DNA of 64,000 nucleotides from Rugalucina vietnamica (GCA_964017185.1 OZ024876.1:29971778-30035777), one strand, 5' to 3'; positions 41,252-51,998 are shown, counted from the stretch's first letter. The notes: generated by a model from the letters alone, not told the origin. Translations and numbers: made by a program.

Positions 41252-41473
41252 ACATATATTAAATATAAATGTATTTTCATGAAACAAAACTCTGACTGCT
41301 AATTGAATAAAGAACAAACTCCATATTTAAAATCAAGACCAGGGCTAGACCGGGGTAACACTGTTACTGTGAGAACACACTCAGTTTTTGTAGGAACAGT
41401 TCTCCTGTTTATCACAGTATACTGCCTTATCTTTACCAAGGCAAACCAGGGCGAACCGTAAACTTGAACTTAC
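41252..41473. other. Intron/flank of exon 7, no feature
   Basis: No next exon was recognised here. Confidence 0.4.
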
Positions 41474-41562
41474 ACATTGTGAGTCTCCTGGCTTTATTAA
41501 TTCAATGATGACATTCTTATTCTCCAGGCCTTTCATTGATCCATACTTGGTCTTCACTGCAT
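41474..41562 (-). CDS. Tudor gene exon 7 seen: C-terminal helix/strand of extended Tudor domain
   Basis: 89 nt between CCCACAG and GTAAGTTC on the minus strand. It accepts phase 1 from either core variant (Asp after 6A, Asn after 6B) and reads AVKTKYGSMKGLENKNVII then ELIKPGDSQC, ending in phase 0. The pattern (helix, then N-K-x-V-x-x-E-L) matches the SN-like strand after a Tudor core, and it is homologous to the exon at 2,003-2,085. The next exon was not found with confidence. Confidence 0.75.
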
Positions 41563-41710
41563 CTGTGGGACGAGATAGAATTAAACACTGAGCTGGGTAA
41601 TTACAACACTAGGCAAAACAAAGAAGTAGATGAGTTGTACATTAACGCTTCAGCTCATCAGCTCCTTTATTAATGCTGCATAAATAGTACAATATCTAGA
41701 CTTCCTAAAT

Positions 41711-41912
41711 GAGACCTAAGGTCCAACAGAAACCAGCCTGTGCAGTCAAAGAAGCAAGCTAGAAGCTTGGAATTTCGGCTTTAAGAAAAAGAGGGACTGT
41801 ACTATCTGTGTAGCAAAAACAAAGGCGCTGATCAGCTTCGCGGTTACCGCGAAGCTGATCTGCGTCTTTGTTTTCGCATATGCATAATGTTGATTTTCTC
41901 AGGATGCAGCTC
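41711..41912 (-). mobile_element. Family A MITE copy 32
   Basis: AAAT on both sides although the left terminus is internally deleted; hairpin perfect. Confidence 0.85.
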
Positions 41913-41950
41913 AAATTAAAAAAAATTCATGGCAAGCATTCAAGTAATAG

Positions 41951-42015
41951 CACTTAGAATAGTGAGCAAATATTCTAGTAACATTTTTTAGTAAGCAAAA
42001 CCTCTTGTTACCAAA
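41951..42015 (+). repeat. Short run of the 43.1-kb minisatellite unit
   Basis: GAGCAAATATTCTAGTAAC and GTAAGCAAAACCTCTTGTTA match the array at 43,138-43,470. Confidence 0.6.
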
Positions 42016-42715
42016 GTTAGTTTTGTTTGATTGTTTGATTTGGTGCTTTACGCGTCAGTGTACAGCTACGGTCAAATAGGGACGTTGTCTCCATTTAATG
42101 GGTCTTCTACTCAACGCAGATGATGTCATGATATCCGAAATGTGCTTTGAATATAACCACCCAAGTAAACAACTAAGGCTTAACCGTAGAGTGATTTGAC
42201 AAAACCATTTATCCTGGGTAGGCTCAGACCTCCTAAGCAGTAAACCAGATATCTGGTGGTCGGTCAACCTGTTACAAGCTTTGCCTGGAGGCAGAAGCAG
42301 CCCATCTATTTTTCACTGCCCAAATGGTCTGATCTGAGCCTGCCCAGGAAAAGTGGTGCAAGTCGAACCATCCATAGCTTTAAGCCTTTTGTGGCTTAGT
42401 TGGATGGTTATATTTCAAGCACTTGTTGGATGTCATGACATCCTCATTTTGGGTAAAAGTCCCATAAAATGAAGGCAATGTCCTGGCATGACCATAGCTA
42501 TTGCCTGGGATGTTAAGCATCAATTCAAATGAACAAACAAAATTAAACTCAAGCACAACTTCTAATTACAAAATACAGTCTGTAAAAATAGAAACGCAAA
42601 CTGCACAAAATGTTACATAATATAAGCATTTAAACTTGCAACATACTCAGATTGGTCTGGCCTTCAAATATAGGTCGATTTCCATAACATGTCCAGCCAT
42701 ATGATGAGCCACCGC
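42016..42715. other. Unassigned sequence
   Basis: Moderately GC-rich for the window; no exon with matching phase and no repeat match recognised. Confidence 0.4.
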
Positions 42716-42894
42716 TTAAGAAAACCAACAATCTGCATATACGAAAACAAAGACACAGATCAGCCGTGCAGTGTACAGCTCTTCTTCCTAAATCTAAAAT
42801 TTCAAGCCTCTAGCCTGCTTCTGAGGCTCTACAGACTGGTTTGTGTAGGACCTGGTCGGAAACCCTAATTGTTGGTTTTCTCATGCGAAGGCTC
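42716..42894 (+). mobile_element. Family A MITE copy 33
   Basis: Second hairpin arm deleted. Confidence 0.75.
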
Positions 42895-43137
42895 AAATGT
42901 TATTTCATTGATTTCTCAAGTCTGTTTGACCCTAAATGGACACATTTGCAAGTCCCTAGTACCAAAGTATACCCCTAAAAGTCTTAATGGAATCATAATG
43001 AAAATAGTATGCCAAAATGCCCAAACCGTGATGATAATGTCAACGTTTGTGCAGATAGGAGAAAAGGTTGGTAAAAGCCCCCTAGAAACGTCTTTCTTTC
43101 AAAAGTTTGTGTTTCTTTTTGTACTGATTGTATATAA

Positions 43138-43470
43138 GCAAACCTTCTAGTAACTAAATAAAGTAAGCAAAACTTCAAGTAACTAAATACAGTAAGCAAA
43201 ACTTCTAGTAACCAAAAATAGTAAGCAAAATTTAAATTAACCATATAGAGTAAGCCAAACTTATAGTACGCAAAACTTCTTGTAACCAAATAAAGTAAGC
43301 AAATATTCTATAATTTACCAAATATAGTTGGGAAATATTCTAGTACCCAAATATGAAATAAGCAAATATTCAAGTATTAATAACCAAATATAGTAACCAA
43401 ACATTTAGAGCAAATATTTCCATAACCAATTAATGAATTCAAGCAAATATATGTACTCTAAAAATACAGT
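43138..43470 (+). repeat. Minisatellite, about 30-bp unit
   Basis: Ten or so diverged units of GTAAGCAAAACTTCTAGTAA plus CCAAATA. Confidence 0.75.
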
Positions 43471-43638
43471 TCGCAAATATTCTAGTTCATTGAATTAAGT
43501 GTATGCATAAAGCCTAAAATCTAAGTAACAGCTGATCTACAAAATTAGGTTACATTTCAAAAGAATAAAGTAGAATTTATCAGTTGAGACAGGAAATTCT
43601 GGAATCGAGATCGAGTTCACCATTCAGATTCTAGTAGC

Positions 43639-43750
43639 AAATCTATGTTTTGGACCAAAAATAAGAAAATTGTGTACCCCTGCAACCCCAGTTTCACTAC
43701 ATAAGAGTGGGGAATAAGTGGGTATTTATTTCAAGGACATGTATTCCTAA
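43639..43750 (+). mobile_element. Family B MITE fragment 5
   Basis: Right half only, from ATCTATGTTTTGGACC to GGACATGTATTC. Confidence 0.65.
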
Positions 43751-43989
43751 TGTGATTCCACTAAACACCAATTACTGAATCCTTTTCTCACATACCCAAA
43801 GGATTCCAGGTTAACCTTTCTGCACTAGATACAGTGATTTACCTTCCATGATGTACTATGACCCCTTAAACTCTTATTTTTCATTATATATAATAACTGG
43901 AAGCAATGAAATGAATTCACATGCTTGTCTCATCTTATACAAGCAACTTTGTGCCGTCCAAGGCAGAAATGTATGAAGGAATTTATTAA

Positions 43990-45232
43990 CCGCTAACAAA
44001 CTCTGAACTCAGCAAACTTTGAACTCAGCAAACTCTCAGTATAAACACTCAGCTCAAACTCTGAACTCAGCAAACTCTTAGTGTAAACTCTCAGCACAAA
44101 CTCTGAACTCAGTAAACTATCAGTATAAAATCTCAGCAAAAACTTTGAACTCAGCAAACTCTGAACTCAGCAAACTTTGAACTCAGCACAAACTCTGAAC
44201 TCAGCACAAACTCTGAATTCAGCTAACTCTGAACTCAGCAAACTCTGAACACAGCAAATTCTGAACTCAACAAACTCTGAGAGTAAACTCTGAACTCAGC
44301 AAACTCAGAGAGCAAACTCTGAACTAAGCAAACTCTGAGAGCAAACTCTGATTTCAGAGCAAACTCTGAACTCAGCAAACTCTGAACTCGACAAACTCTG
44401 AACTCATCAAACTCTGAACTCAGCAAACTCTGAACTCAGCAAACTCTCAACTCGACAAACTTTGAACTCAGCACAAACTCTGAATTCAGCACAAACTCAG
44501 CAAACTCTGAGAGAAAACTCTGAACTCAACAAACTCTGAACACAGTAAACTCGGAACTCAGTACACTCTGAACTCAACAAACTCTAGAGCAAACTGAACT
44601 TAGCAGACTCTGAGAGCAAACTCTGAACCAGCAATCTCTGAACTTAGCAAACTCTGAACTCAGCAAATTCTAAACTCAGCAAACTCAAAGAGCTCTGAAA
44701 GCAAACTCTAAACTCAGCAAATTCTAAACTCAGCAAACTCTGAACTCAGCAAATTCTAAACTCAGCAAACTCTGAACTCAGCAAACTTTGAACTCAGCAA
44801 ATTCTAAACTCAGCAAACACTAAGAGCTCTGAGAGCAAACTCTAAACTCGGCAAACTCTGAGAGCAAACTCTGAACTCAGCAAACCCTGAGAGCAAACTC
44901 TAAACTAAGCAAACTCTGAGAGCAAACGCATAACTAAGCCAACTCTGAACTAAGCAAACTCTGTGAGCAAAATCTGAACTCAGCAAACTCTGAACTCAGC
45001 AAACTCTGAGAGCAAAGTCTGAACTCAGCAAATTCTAAACTCAGCAAACTCTGAACTCAGCAAACTCTAAACCCAGCAAACTATGAGACCAAACTCTAAA
45101 ATCAGCAGACTCTGCTCTCAAACTCTAAACTCTGCAAACTCTTGAGAGCAAACTCTGCACTCAGGAAACTAGGAGAGCAATCTCTGAACTCAGCAAACTC
45201 AGAACTCAGCAAACTCTGAACCAGCAAACTCT
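43990..45232 (-). repeat. 1.2-kb minisatellite, 16-bp base unit
   Basis: Dozens of GAACTCAGCAAACTCT units with AGAGAGCAAACTCTGA higher-order variants. Open frames on the minus strand across it are a by-product of the unit. It lies in the intron between the exon at 41.5 kb and the duplicated core exons. Confidence 0.93.
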
Positions 45233-45302
45233 TTATAACTTCCAACATCGAATGAAGTTTGCATTTTTTCATCAGTGGTATGTGAGGAAAAATGTGACAT
45301 CA

Positions 45303-45476
45303 GGATAACATGTCCGTGAAATGCATACCCTCTTAAACTCCTATTTTATACAGTAAATCTGGGGTTTCCAGGGGTATGTATACCTATTTTTCGTATTTTT
45401 GCTGCAAAACATAGATGGTGAGTACTCGTAAGAACCCACAATCTCTGTTTTGAGCAAAAATATTAAAAGTACATGT
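45303..45476 (-). mobile_element. Family B MITE copy 6
   Basis: Left terminus and side arm kept; central palindrome shortened. Confidence 0.65.
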
Positions 45477-45508
45477 ATTGACATTGTTCAGATGAAAAGT
45501 CCTCAAAA

Positions 45509-46065
45509 CTAGAAAGTGTGTTTATGAAACACTATGCCCCCAACTGGTAAGTCACTTTCAAGATGTAAAAATGTCCAAAAATGACTAAGTTCAAATTGTA
45601 AAAAAAGTGACAAAAATTAATCTGAGGAGTATATCCTAACCACATGCATATCTTCAAAGCATGGTCACAATGTCTGCAAAGTTTCAAAAGTATCGGTATT
45701 AAATTGTAGGAGGAATTGCGCACACAAGGTACCCTCTATCCATTCACTAAAATGCCCGAAAAAATGACTAAGTTCAAATTCTGAAAAAAATGACGAAAAA
45801 TAATCCAAGGATTACATCCAAACCACATGCATATCTTCAGACCATGCCCATAACACATGTAAAGTTTTAAATGAATTGGCATGAAAGTGTAGGAGGAGTT
45901 GCGCACACAAGGTAACCACTGCCCATTCATTTTTATCGTGAAAATGCCCGAAAAATTTCTAAGTTCAAATTGCGAAAAAAGTGACAAAAATTAATCTGAG
46001 GATTATATCCAAACCACATGCATATCTTCAAAGCATGGTCACAACATCTGTAAAGTTTCAAAGCA
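45509..46065 (+). mobile_element. Family C element 3
   Basis: Starts as element 2 does (GTGTTTATGAAACACTATGC) and has three units with GGAATTGCGCACACAAGGTA or a close variant. The right end is missing. Confidence 0.7.
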
Positions 46066-46326
46066 ACCAAGCACAACACGAGTTACTTTAGCTTTTTTTG
46101 TATGAGAATGTTTAGCTTTCGAAAAAACTTTAGACAATTCTGAGGCTGACAGATTTTTTGGTGAAAACTGGGAAATTCATCAAATTCTTAGCCCAATTCT
46201 TTCATTAAATTCTACATAATTTTAATGTACAAGTAGTGTGCTTGATAAAAGATTGAATGCTGATAGTTGCATTTTTTTCTGGCTTAAAGTATTAAGAATA
46301 CGTCAGAGGATTAATTAAAGTTGTAT

Positions 46327-46552
46327 GGGCCGCGACGTGAGAAAATGGTCTTCGGGGTTTCCGACCAGGTGCCACACAAATCGGCTTGTACAGTCAGGCT
46401 AGAAGCTTAAAATTTCGGATTTAACAAGAAGAGAAATTGTACTATCCGTGTAGCGAAAACAAAGGTGCTGATCAGCTTCGCAGTAACTGCGAAGCTGATC
46501 TGCGCCTTTGTTTTCGCATAGGCAAAAATCTGGTTTTCTCACAATGCGGCTC
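46327..46552 (-). mobile_element. Family A MITE copy 34
   Basis: Hairpin perfect around CGCAGTAACTGCG. Confidence 0.85.
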
Positions 46553-46574
46553 ATATTAGAATACATTAGATTGG

Positions 46575-46775
46575 ATTGTACACCTCAACCTCTTTGTAAC
46601 ATTATTGTTGGGGTCCAAGACAATTTCTGTGTTAGCTATTCAATCTGTGTTATAACAAGAGTGAAATGTATAGACATAGACATACAGCAAAAGTAGTCTG
46701 GGTCCAGCAGTGATCAGTGTTATATCCAAAACCGTGTTGTAATGAACCATGCTATAAAGAGGTCCAGGTGTATTA
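46575..46775 (+). repeat. Direct repeat, left copy (pair with 48,550)
   Basis: GTGTTATAAC(A/G)AGAGT(G/A)AAATG, TCAGTGTTATATCCAAAA and TATAAAGAGGTCC(A/G)GGTGTA occur in the same order at 48,550-48,752. The pair brackets the duplicated Tudor exons. Confidence 0.8.
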
Positions 46776-46817
46776 AGAACATCAAACTAATTCTCAAACT
46801 CACACACAAGAAAAATT

Positions 46818-47058
46818 GAGCCGCCACATGAGAAAACCAACAACTTGCATATGCGAAAACAAAGGAGCAGACCAACTTCTCGGTAACTGCGAAGCTGATC
46901 AGCACCTATGTTTTCATAGATAGTACACAGATAGTACAATCCCCCTTCTTCTTAAATCTGAAATTTTAAGTTTCAAGTCTACTTCCGTGACTGTACAGGA
47001 CAGTTTGTGTCATACCTGGTCGGAAACCCAAATTGTTGGTTTTGTCACGCAATGGCTC
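46818..47058 (+). mobile_element. Family A MITE copy 35
   Basis: Ends 84 nt from Tudor exon 6B; contains a small ACAGATAGTAC duplication. Confidence 0.85.
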
Positions 47059-47141
47059 AAATAGGAAAAAGAGTATTAGGCGAGACAAGGACATTCCTCT
47101 CCAGAAGTGCTTTTGATGGTGGTAGGCAAAGCATCACTTAC

Positions 47142-47293
47142 TGAGCAATCTGAACGGCTTTGCCAATGGCGGTGTGTCCCACGTCTCATGGGCAGTTTTA
47201 CATATTTCGTCCATTGATACTAGCCCAGTGTTGCCATAGTCGATAAACAAAACATCATTCTGATCCTTGTCTAGCATTGCTAAATTCCAGGCC
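47142..47293 (-). CDS. Tudor core exon, variant 6B (tandem duplicate)
   Basis: 152 nt between ATTACAG and GTAAGTG on the minus strand, beginning 52 nt after variant 6A ends. It reads AWNLAMLDKDQNDVLFIDYG then NTGLVSMDEI and ends PPLAKPFRLL. Length, entry phase and exit phase equal those of 6A, and the D-Y-G-N core and closing P-P...K-P-F-R are kept, so both copies look functional. Differences concentrate in surface loops and the strand before the cage. The intervening intron is probably too short to splice, which favours either-or use. Confidence 0.9.
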
Positions 47294-47345
47294 CTGTAAT
47301 TTACAAAATCTCATGCTTGACGATGTTTCTACCATGCTGACTTAC

Positions 47346-47497
47346 CCGCGGCTCGGAAAGGCTTGACTATGGGGGGTATATTCCAGATTTCTGGGACTGT
47401 TTCACATAGTTCTTCATCTGGGACTTGCTCTGAGTTGCCGTAGTCTAGGTACAAAATATCATTCATTCCATCCTCAAATACACCTAAATTCCAGGCT
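47346..47497 (-). CDS. Tudor core exon, variant 6A
   Basis: 152 nt between TTTTCAG and GTAAGTC on the minus strand. It reads AWNLGVFEDGMNDILYLDYG followed by NSEQVPDEEL and ends PPIVKPFRAA. This is the barrel core, with the Y-x-D-Y-G-N signature that shapes the aromatic cage and the Pro-Pro...Phe-Arg segment that closes it. It starts with the last base of an Arg codon and ends in phase 1. At 152 nt (not a multiple of 3) it cannot be spliced together with variant 6B, or both be skipped, without a frameshift. It is 23/50 identical to 6B. Confidence 0.9.
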
Positions 47498-47562
47498 CTG
47501 AAAATAGATCTTTTCTGTTTCATCAGTTTACTTTCAACCCTTTTATGACTAACGGAATCGCT

Positions 47563-47850
47563 CACCGTTATCATTTGGGCGAGTCCACTTTCATTTGTAG
47601 GGGAATCAGGTTTTTATATCATATATCGATAAAATTTCTCTATGCAAACAGAATGGTCCCAGATGGGATGCTGGGTTCTGCGGTGTTTCATCTGGGGCTA
47701 TACTGTTTGCAGCATCCCATCTGGGACTATTCTGTTTGCTTAGAGAAATTTCATCGAAAAACGAAATAAAATTTCAAAATCACCCTTAATGGGAAAATGG
47801 ATTCATCCAAATGATAAAGGTGGGCAAGTCCATTTGTCATATACGGGTTA
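47563..47850 (-). mobile_element. Family E element 4
   Basis: The core arm is present three times (CATCTGGG(G/A)CTAT near 47,690 and 47,725), suggesting local duplication of the palindrome. It starts 66 nt upstream of Tudor exon 6A in the transcript sense. Confidence 0.7.
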
Positions 47851-47991
47851 AGAAGTCTGATTGTGATTGCCTGAGATGCTGTCAATTCGTATCCGAGATG
47901 GATTCGAGCATTGTTTCTATCATGCTTTTTTACGTTGCATTCAAACTTTCATGCCCACAGTATTCTTGCAAGACAAGAAATAGGTCAATAT

Positions 47992-48253
47992 GAGCCGAAT
48001 CATGAGAATACCAGACTGTTTTCGCCAGCCGAATCATGAGAATACCTTTGTTTTCGCCTGTGCAGATCAGCTTCGCAGTAACTGCGAAGCTGATCAGCCC
48101 CTTTGTTTTCGCTACTGGATAGTACACTTCCTCTTCTTCTTAAATCCAAAATTTCAAGCTTCTAGCCATCCTCTGTGGCTGCTCAGACCGGTTTGTGTCG
48201 GACCTTGTCGAAAACCAAAAAAAAAAAAACACGGTTTTCTCGCGTCGCGGCTC
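47992..48253 (+). mobile_element. Family A MITE copy 36
   Basis: ATAT on both sides; the left terminus GCCGAATCATGAGAATACC is duplicated. Confidence 0.85.
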
Positions 48254-48374
48254 ATATAATCATTGTTGCATTTTCAATAAAATAACAAAAACAGTAATCA
48301 ACTGTTTAACAAAGACAAACCATTATCTTGAAGTGCATTAATAGGCCCTAAAAATGCTCACAAATATTCTAAAT

Positions 48375-48531
48375 GAGCCTGTGCGTGAGAAAACTAACAA
48401 TTTGAGGTTCCGACCAGGTCTCCAGGTCTGACACAAACCGGGCTGTACAGTCACAGAATATGGTCAGAGGCTGGAAATTTAGGATTTAGAAAGTAGAGGA
48501 ATTGTACTATCCGTGTGGCTCAAATTTCTTC
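48375..48531 (-). mobile_element. Family A MITE copy 37
   Basis: AAAT on both sides, but the whole hairpin is deleted. Confidence 0.85.
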
Positions 48532-48549
48532 ACTAATACACCACAATCT

Positions 48550-48752
48550 CTTCATAATACTATTTTGGGGTCCAAAACCAATTTCCGTATTAGCCATCCA
48601 ATCAGTGTTATAACGAGAGTAAAATGTATAGACATATAGCAAAAATAGTCTAAAAGTACCAATTAGGGTCCAACAGTGATCAGTGTTATATCCAAAATCC
48701 TGTTGTAACGACTAACGAAGCATGTTATAAAGAGGTCCGGGTGTATAACAGT
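48550..48752 (+). repeat. Direct repeat, right copy (pair with 46,575)
   Basis: About 200 bp, diverged by small indels from its partner about 1,975 bp away. Confidence 0.8.
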
Positions 48753-48872
48753 AAGGCAGCTTTGAACCTCAAAATTTTGCAATCAATATACTCTAACCTG
48801 CATCATTTAAGCCTTGGTATAGTGTGGCACAATGTCCAAGTCCTTTTGCTGGTGTTCTAGTCAATACTAAAT

Positions 48873-49039
48873 GAGACGCTGCATGAAAAAACCAACAATT
48901 TGGGGTTCCGACCAGGTCCGACACAAACCGGGCTGCACAGTCACAGAAGAAGGCCAGAAGCTAAACTATATGTGTGACAAAAACAAAGGCGCAGATCAGC
49001 ACCTTTGTTTTTGCATATGCATATCTTTGAAGGCAGCTC
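48873..49039 (-). mobile_element. Family A MITE copy 38, next to Tudor exon 5
   Basis: AAAT on both sides; shortened hairpin; 23 nt from the exon's donor. Confidence 0.8.
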
Positions 49040-49062
49040 AAATCGTGTCAATTTTCCCTTAC

Positions 49063-49196
49063 CTGTACCACTGCCCCTGGTAAAGGGCCGCACACCGACC
49101 CAGTCGCCTCAGCGGTCCCGGGCGACTCTGTGAATCCTGCAGCTCGTAAGTTATGCGCTTCAAAGTTTCGATATTCTTCCTGGGGCCATATGTCTC
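49063..49196 (-). CDS. Tudor gene exon 5 seen: linker helix and first Tudor strand
   Basis: 134 nt between TTTTACAG and GTAAGGG on the minus strand. It reads ETYGPRKNIETLKRITYELQ and ends LGRCAALYQGQWYR, the classical start of a Tudor barrel (G-x-x-C-A-A-x-Y then W-Y-R). The last Arg codon is split 2+1, and both copies of the next exon supply the missing base. A family A MITE ends at 49,039, 23 nt from the donor; a family B MITE starts close to the acceptor side. Confidence 0.9.
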
Positions 49197-49213
49197 CTGT
49201 AAAACATTCCATA

Positions 49214-49470
49214 AACATGTCAATGTATACCCCCTCGTACCGACTTTTATATGGTTAAACTGTGGCTAACAGGGGTATACCTATTTTTTCTTATTATAGA
49301 TTGTGGGTACTCGTTAGAAACACCTTGGCGAGGCGGTTCTAACGTGTACCCACAATCAATGAATTTAAGCAAAATTCATTGAAAAATCAATGAACTTAAG
49401 CAAAAATTTGAAAAATATCAAAATTTTTCAGATAAATTTTTCATTTTTTACAGCTGAAAAAAATCTCTGG
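49214..49470 (-). mobile_element. Family B MITE copy 7
   Basis: Begins within 20 nt of the acceptor of Tudor exon 5; has a local duplication of CAATGAA(T/C)TTAAGCAAAA. Confidence 0.75.
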
Positions 49471-49483
49471 TTTTTGTGTAATG

Positions 49484-49685
49484 TTACCATGAGAAAACCT
49501 GTTTATTGGGTTGTGACAAACCCACAAAAGAAGTTTGAAGTTTCTGCTTTATAATACAGAGGGACAGTAATTGTACAATCTATAAGGAAAAACAAAGGTG
49601 CCAAGCAGCTGTACAGTTACTGCTCAGAAAATCTGTAGTTTTTACTTTGACTAAGCAAAAATCTTGTTCTCTCATGACAAGGCTC
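49484..49685 (-). mobile_element. Family A MITE copy 39
   Basis: Strongly diverged; AAGGCTC end and CTGTACAGTTACTGC loop remain. Confidence 0.65.
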
Positions 49686-49700
49686 ATATATATTACATTA

Positions 49701-49798
49701 TCTTGCAGTGGCCTGGTGGTCGGGCATCAGCTTTCGAATAAAGAGGGTCTGGGTTCAATCCCCACTGTGCCTCGTTGTGTTATATCCTTTAGCAAGAC
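49701..49798 (+). mobile_element. SINE head fragment
   Basis: GTGGCCTGGTGGTCGGGCAT (A box) and GGGTTCAATCCCCA (B box), then CCTTTAGCAAGACGCATTA; same family as 61,172-61,387. Truncated by the next MITE. Confidence 0.65.
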
Positions 49799-49799
49799 G

Positions 49800-50005
49800 C
49801 ATTAGCATGAGAAAACCAACAATTTGGGTTCCGACACAAACCAGCTTGTACAGTCACAGAAAAAGGCTAGAAGCTTGAAATTTTGGATTTAAGTAGGGAT
49901 TCTACTATCTGTGTAGGGAAAACAAATGTGCTGATCAGCTGATAAAGCTGACCTGCGACTTTGTTTTCGCATATGCAGATTGTTGGTTTACTCATGCGAA
50001 GGCTC
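49800..50005 (-). mobile_element. Family A MITE copy 40
   Basis: Left GAGCC lost at the SINE junction; the right end is intact. Confidence 0.8.
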
Positions 50006-50129
50006 ACATTAATTCTCCAAAGTACTGGTTAATACCAAAGCAGCAGTGGCACCTTCCGGACATGACAGAAAAACTGTTGAATGGAATGTTAAATCTCAAC
50101 ATAATTAAACAAATCATTTAAAAACAAGC

Positions 50130-50900
50130 AAATTCAGAGAATTTATGTCCCCCGCCTTGATTGTTTAGTTACACAAATATAATCTGAGAAGCCACATGAA
50201 CTTTCTAAGTGTAAATGCCCCAAAAACGACTAAGTTCAAATTGCGAAAAAGTGATAAAAATTAAACTGAGGATTATATGCAAACCATATGCGTATCTTCA
50301 AAGCATTATAAAGACATCTGTAAAGTTTCAAAAGAATCAGAATAAAATTGTAGGAGGAGTTGCACACACAAGGTACCCACTGTCCATTCACTTTCATTGT
50401 CAAAATGACCGAAAAATGACTAAGTTCAAATTGCGAACAAAAGTAAAAAAAATTAATCTGAGTATCATATCCAAACCACATACATATCTTCAAAGCCTGG
50501 TTAATACATCTGTAAAGTTTCAAAACAATCGGAATAAAACTTTAGGAGGAGTTGCGCACACAAGGTTCCCACTGTCCATTCACTTTTATTGTCAAAATGC
50601 TCGAAAAATGACTAAGTTCAAATTGCGAAAAAAGTGTGAAAAATTAATATGAGTATCATATCCAAACCACATGCATATCTTCAAAGGATGGTAAAAACAT
50701 CTGTAAAGTTTCAAAAGAATCGGAGTAAAACTGTAGGAGGAGTTGCGCACACAAGGTACATACTCTATAGGGGGACGGAAAGACGGACGGAAAGACGGAC
50801 GGACAGACGGACGGACGGATGGACGGACGGATGGATGGATGGAATGACGGAAAGCCAAAAACTATGTCCCTCCGCTTTTCTTCTTAAAGGCGGGGGACAA
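50130..50900 (+). mobile_element. Family C element 4
   Basis: Ends TGTCCCCCGCC (50,146) and GGCGGGGGACA (50,889); four units in between. It shares the outer flank CAAGCAAATTCAGAGAATTT with element 1, so the true element or a shared host repeat is longer. Confidence 0.8.
50769..50850 (+). repeat. (GACG)n/(GGAC)n microsatellite
   Basis: GGACGGAAAGACGGACGG-type run at the 3' end of family C element 4. Confidence 0.9.
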
Positions 50901-51081
50901 AAAATAGTTTCCATTTAGTAACAATACATCATTCATTATCACAATAACAGACAAAATCTATTCTCCTGGTTTTATATGGTGTATTTATAAAAGCTATCAG
51001 GGGCATGCATCATGCACATATACATAGATACATAGTACTGATTATTATTTCTTTCAGGATTTTTTCATTCACTTATGATAT

Positions 51082-51316
51082 GAGCGTGTCATGAGAAAAC
51101 CAGATTCTTGCCTATGCAAAAACAAAGGCGCAGATCAGCGAATAGCTTCGCAGTTACTCTGATCAGCATCTTTGTTTTCACTCCATGAATAGTACAATTC
51201 CTTCTCTACTTATATCAGAAACTTGAAGATTCTAGCTTTCTTCTGTGGGTGTACAGGCCAGTTTGTGTCGGACCTGGTAAGAAATCCTGAAGACCGTTTT
51301 TCTTGCATCGAGGCTC
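51082..51316 (+). mobile_element. Family A MITE copy 41
   Basis: ATAT on both sides; the hairpin has an AATAGCTT rearrangement. Confidence 0.85.
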
Positions 51317-51371
51317 ATATCATTCATGCCATACATGCAAAAATAGCCTGAGTTAGGGGTAAAGTTAGGGT

Positions 51372-51998
51372 AAAGCCCCTGTCACACACTCACGAGTTGG
51401 ACATACAAGTTAAGCTCTGCCCACTTTTTTGGTGAACACGTAGCAACTCGTAGAGAACTCGCCATATTACGGTGGTTGTCATACACAAGTTTTCCTGGAA
51501 AGGCTACGAGAATCTTAAATGGTTTAAAATTCTCGTAGCAACTCACCATCTAAAAGTGGGCGGAGCACTTGTACTGATCTCGTAGCTTATCGTACAGAAC
51601 TCGTCGTGCGTTCTCTGCATCTTGTCAAATATAGCGAGTTACCTACGAATTACCTACGAGATGCTACAATATTCAAGGCAACTTCTCGCGAGTTACTACA
51701 ACATCTCGTGAGTTTACTACGACATGCCTACGAGTATCCGAGAGTTTCCACGACTTACATCATAGAAATGTTGTGTAGAACTTGTAGGACATTATAACCA
51801 TGGCAACTTGTGCTACAAGCGGCGAGTTATGATTTGCGCTTACTTGTAGCATGGCGTAGCTTCAACTCTTGAGTTTGTGACAGCTTCTTTATTTTTCCAA
51901 CATAACTCGCGGCATCTCGCGTGACAAGCAGCGACTTATAACTTGTGCCAACTCGTAGCCTGTCTTAGCTTCAACTTGTGAGTGTGTGACAGGCCTTT
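51372..51998 (+). mobile_element. TIR element with CTCGTAG-rich interior
   Basis: Ends AAAGCCCCTGTCACACACTC and its inverse (GAGTGTGTGACAGGCCTTT) form a TIR of about 27 bp. Inside are many ACTCGTAG, CTACGAG and ACTCGC motifs in both directions. Non-coding, 627 bp. Confidence 0.75.

Noticed and set aside
43990..45232. CRISPR-like array
   Set aside because: Units are contiguous with no unique spacers, and the DNA is eukaryotic; it is a minisatellite. The same applies to 52,040-53,430.
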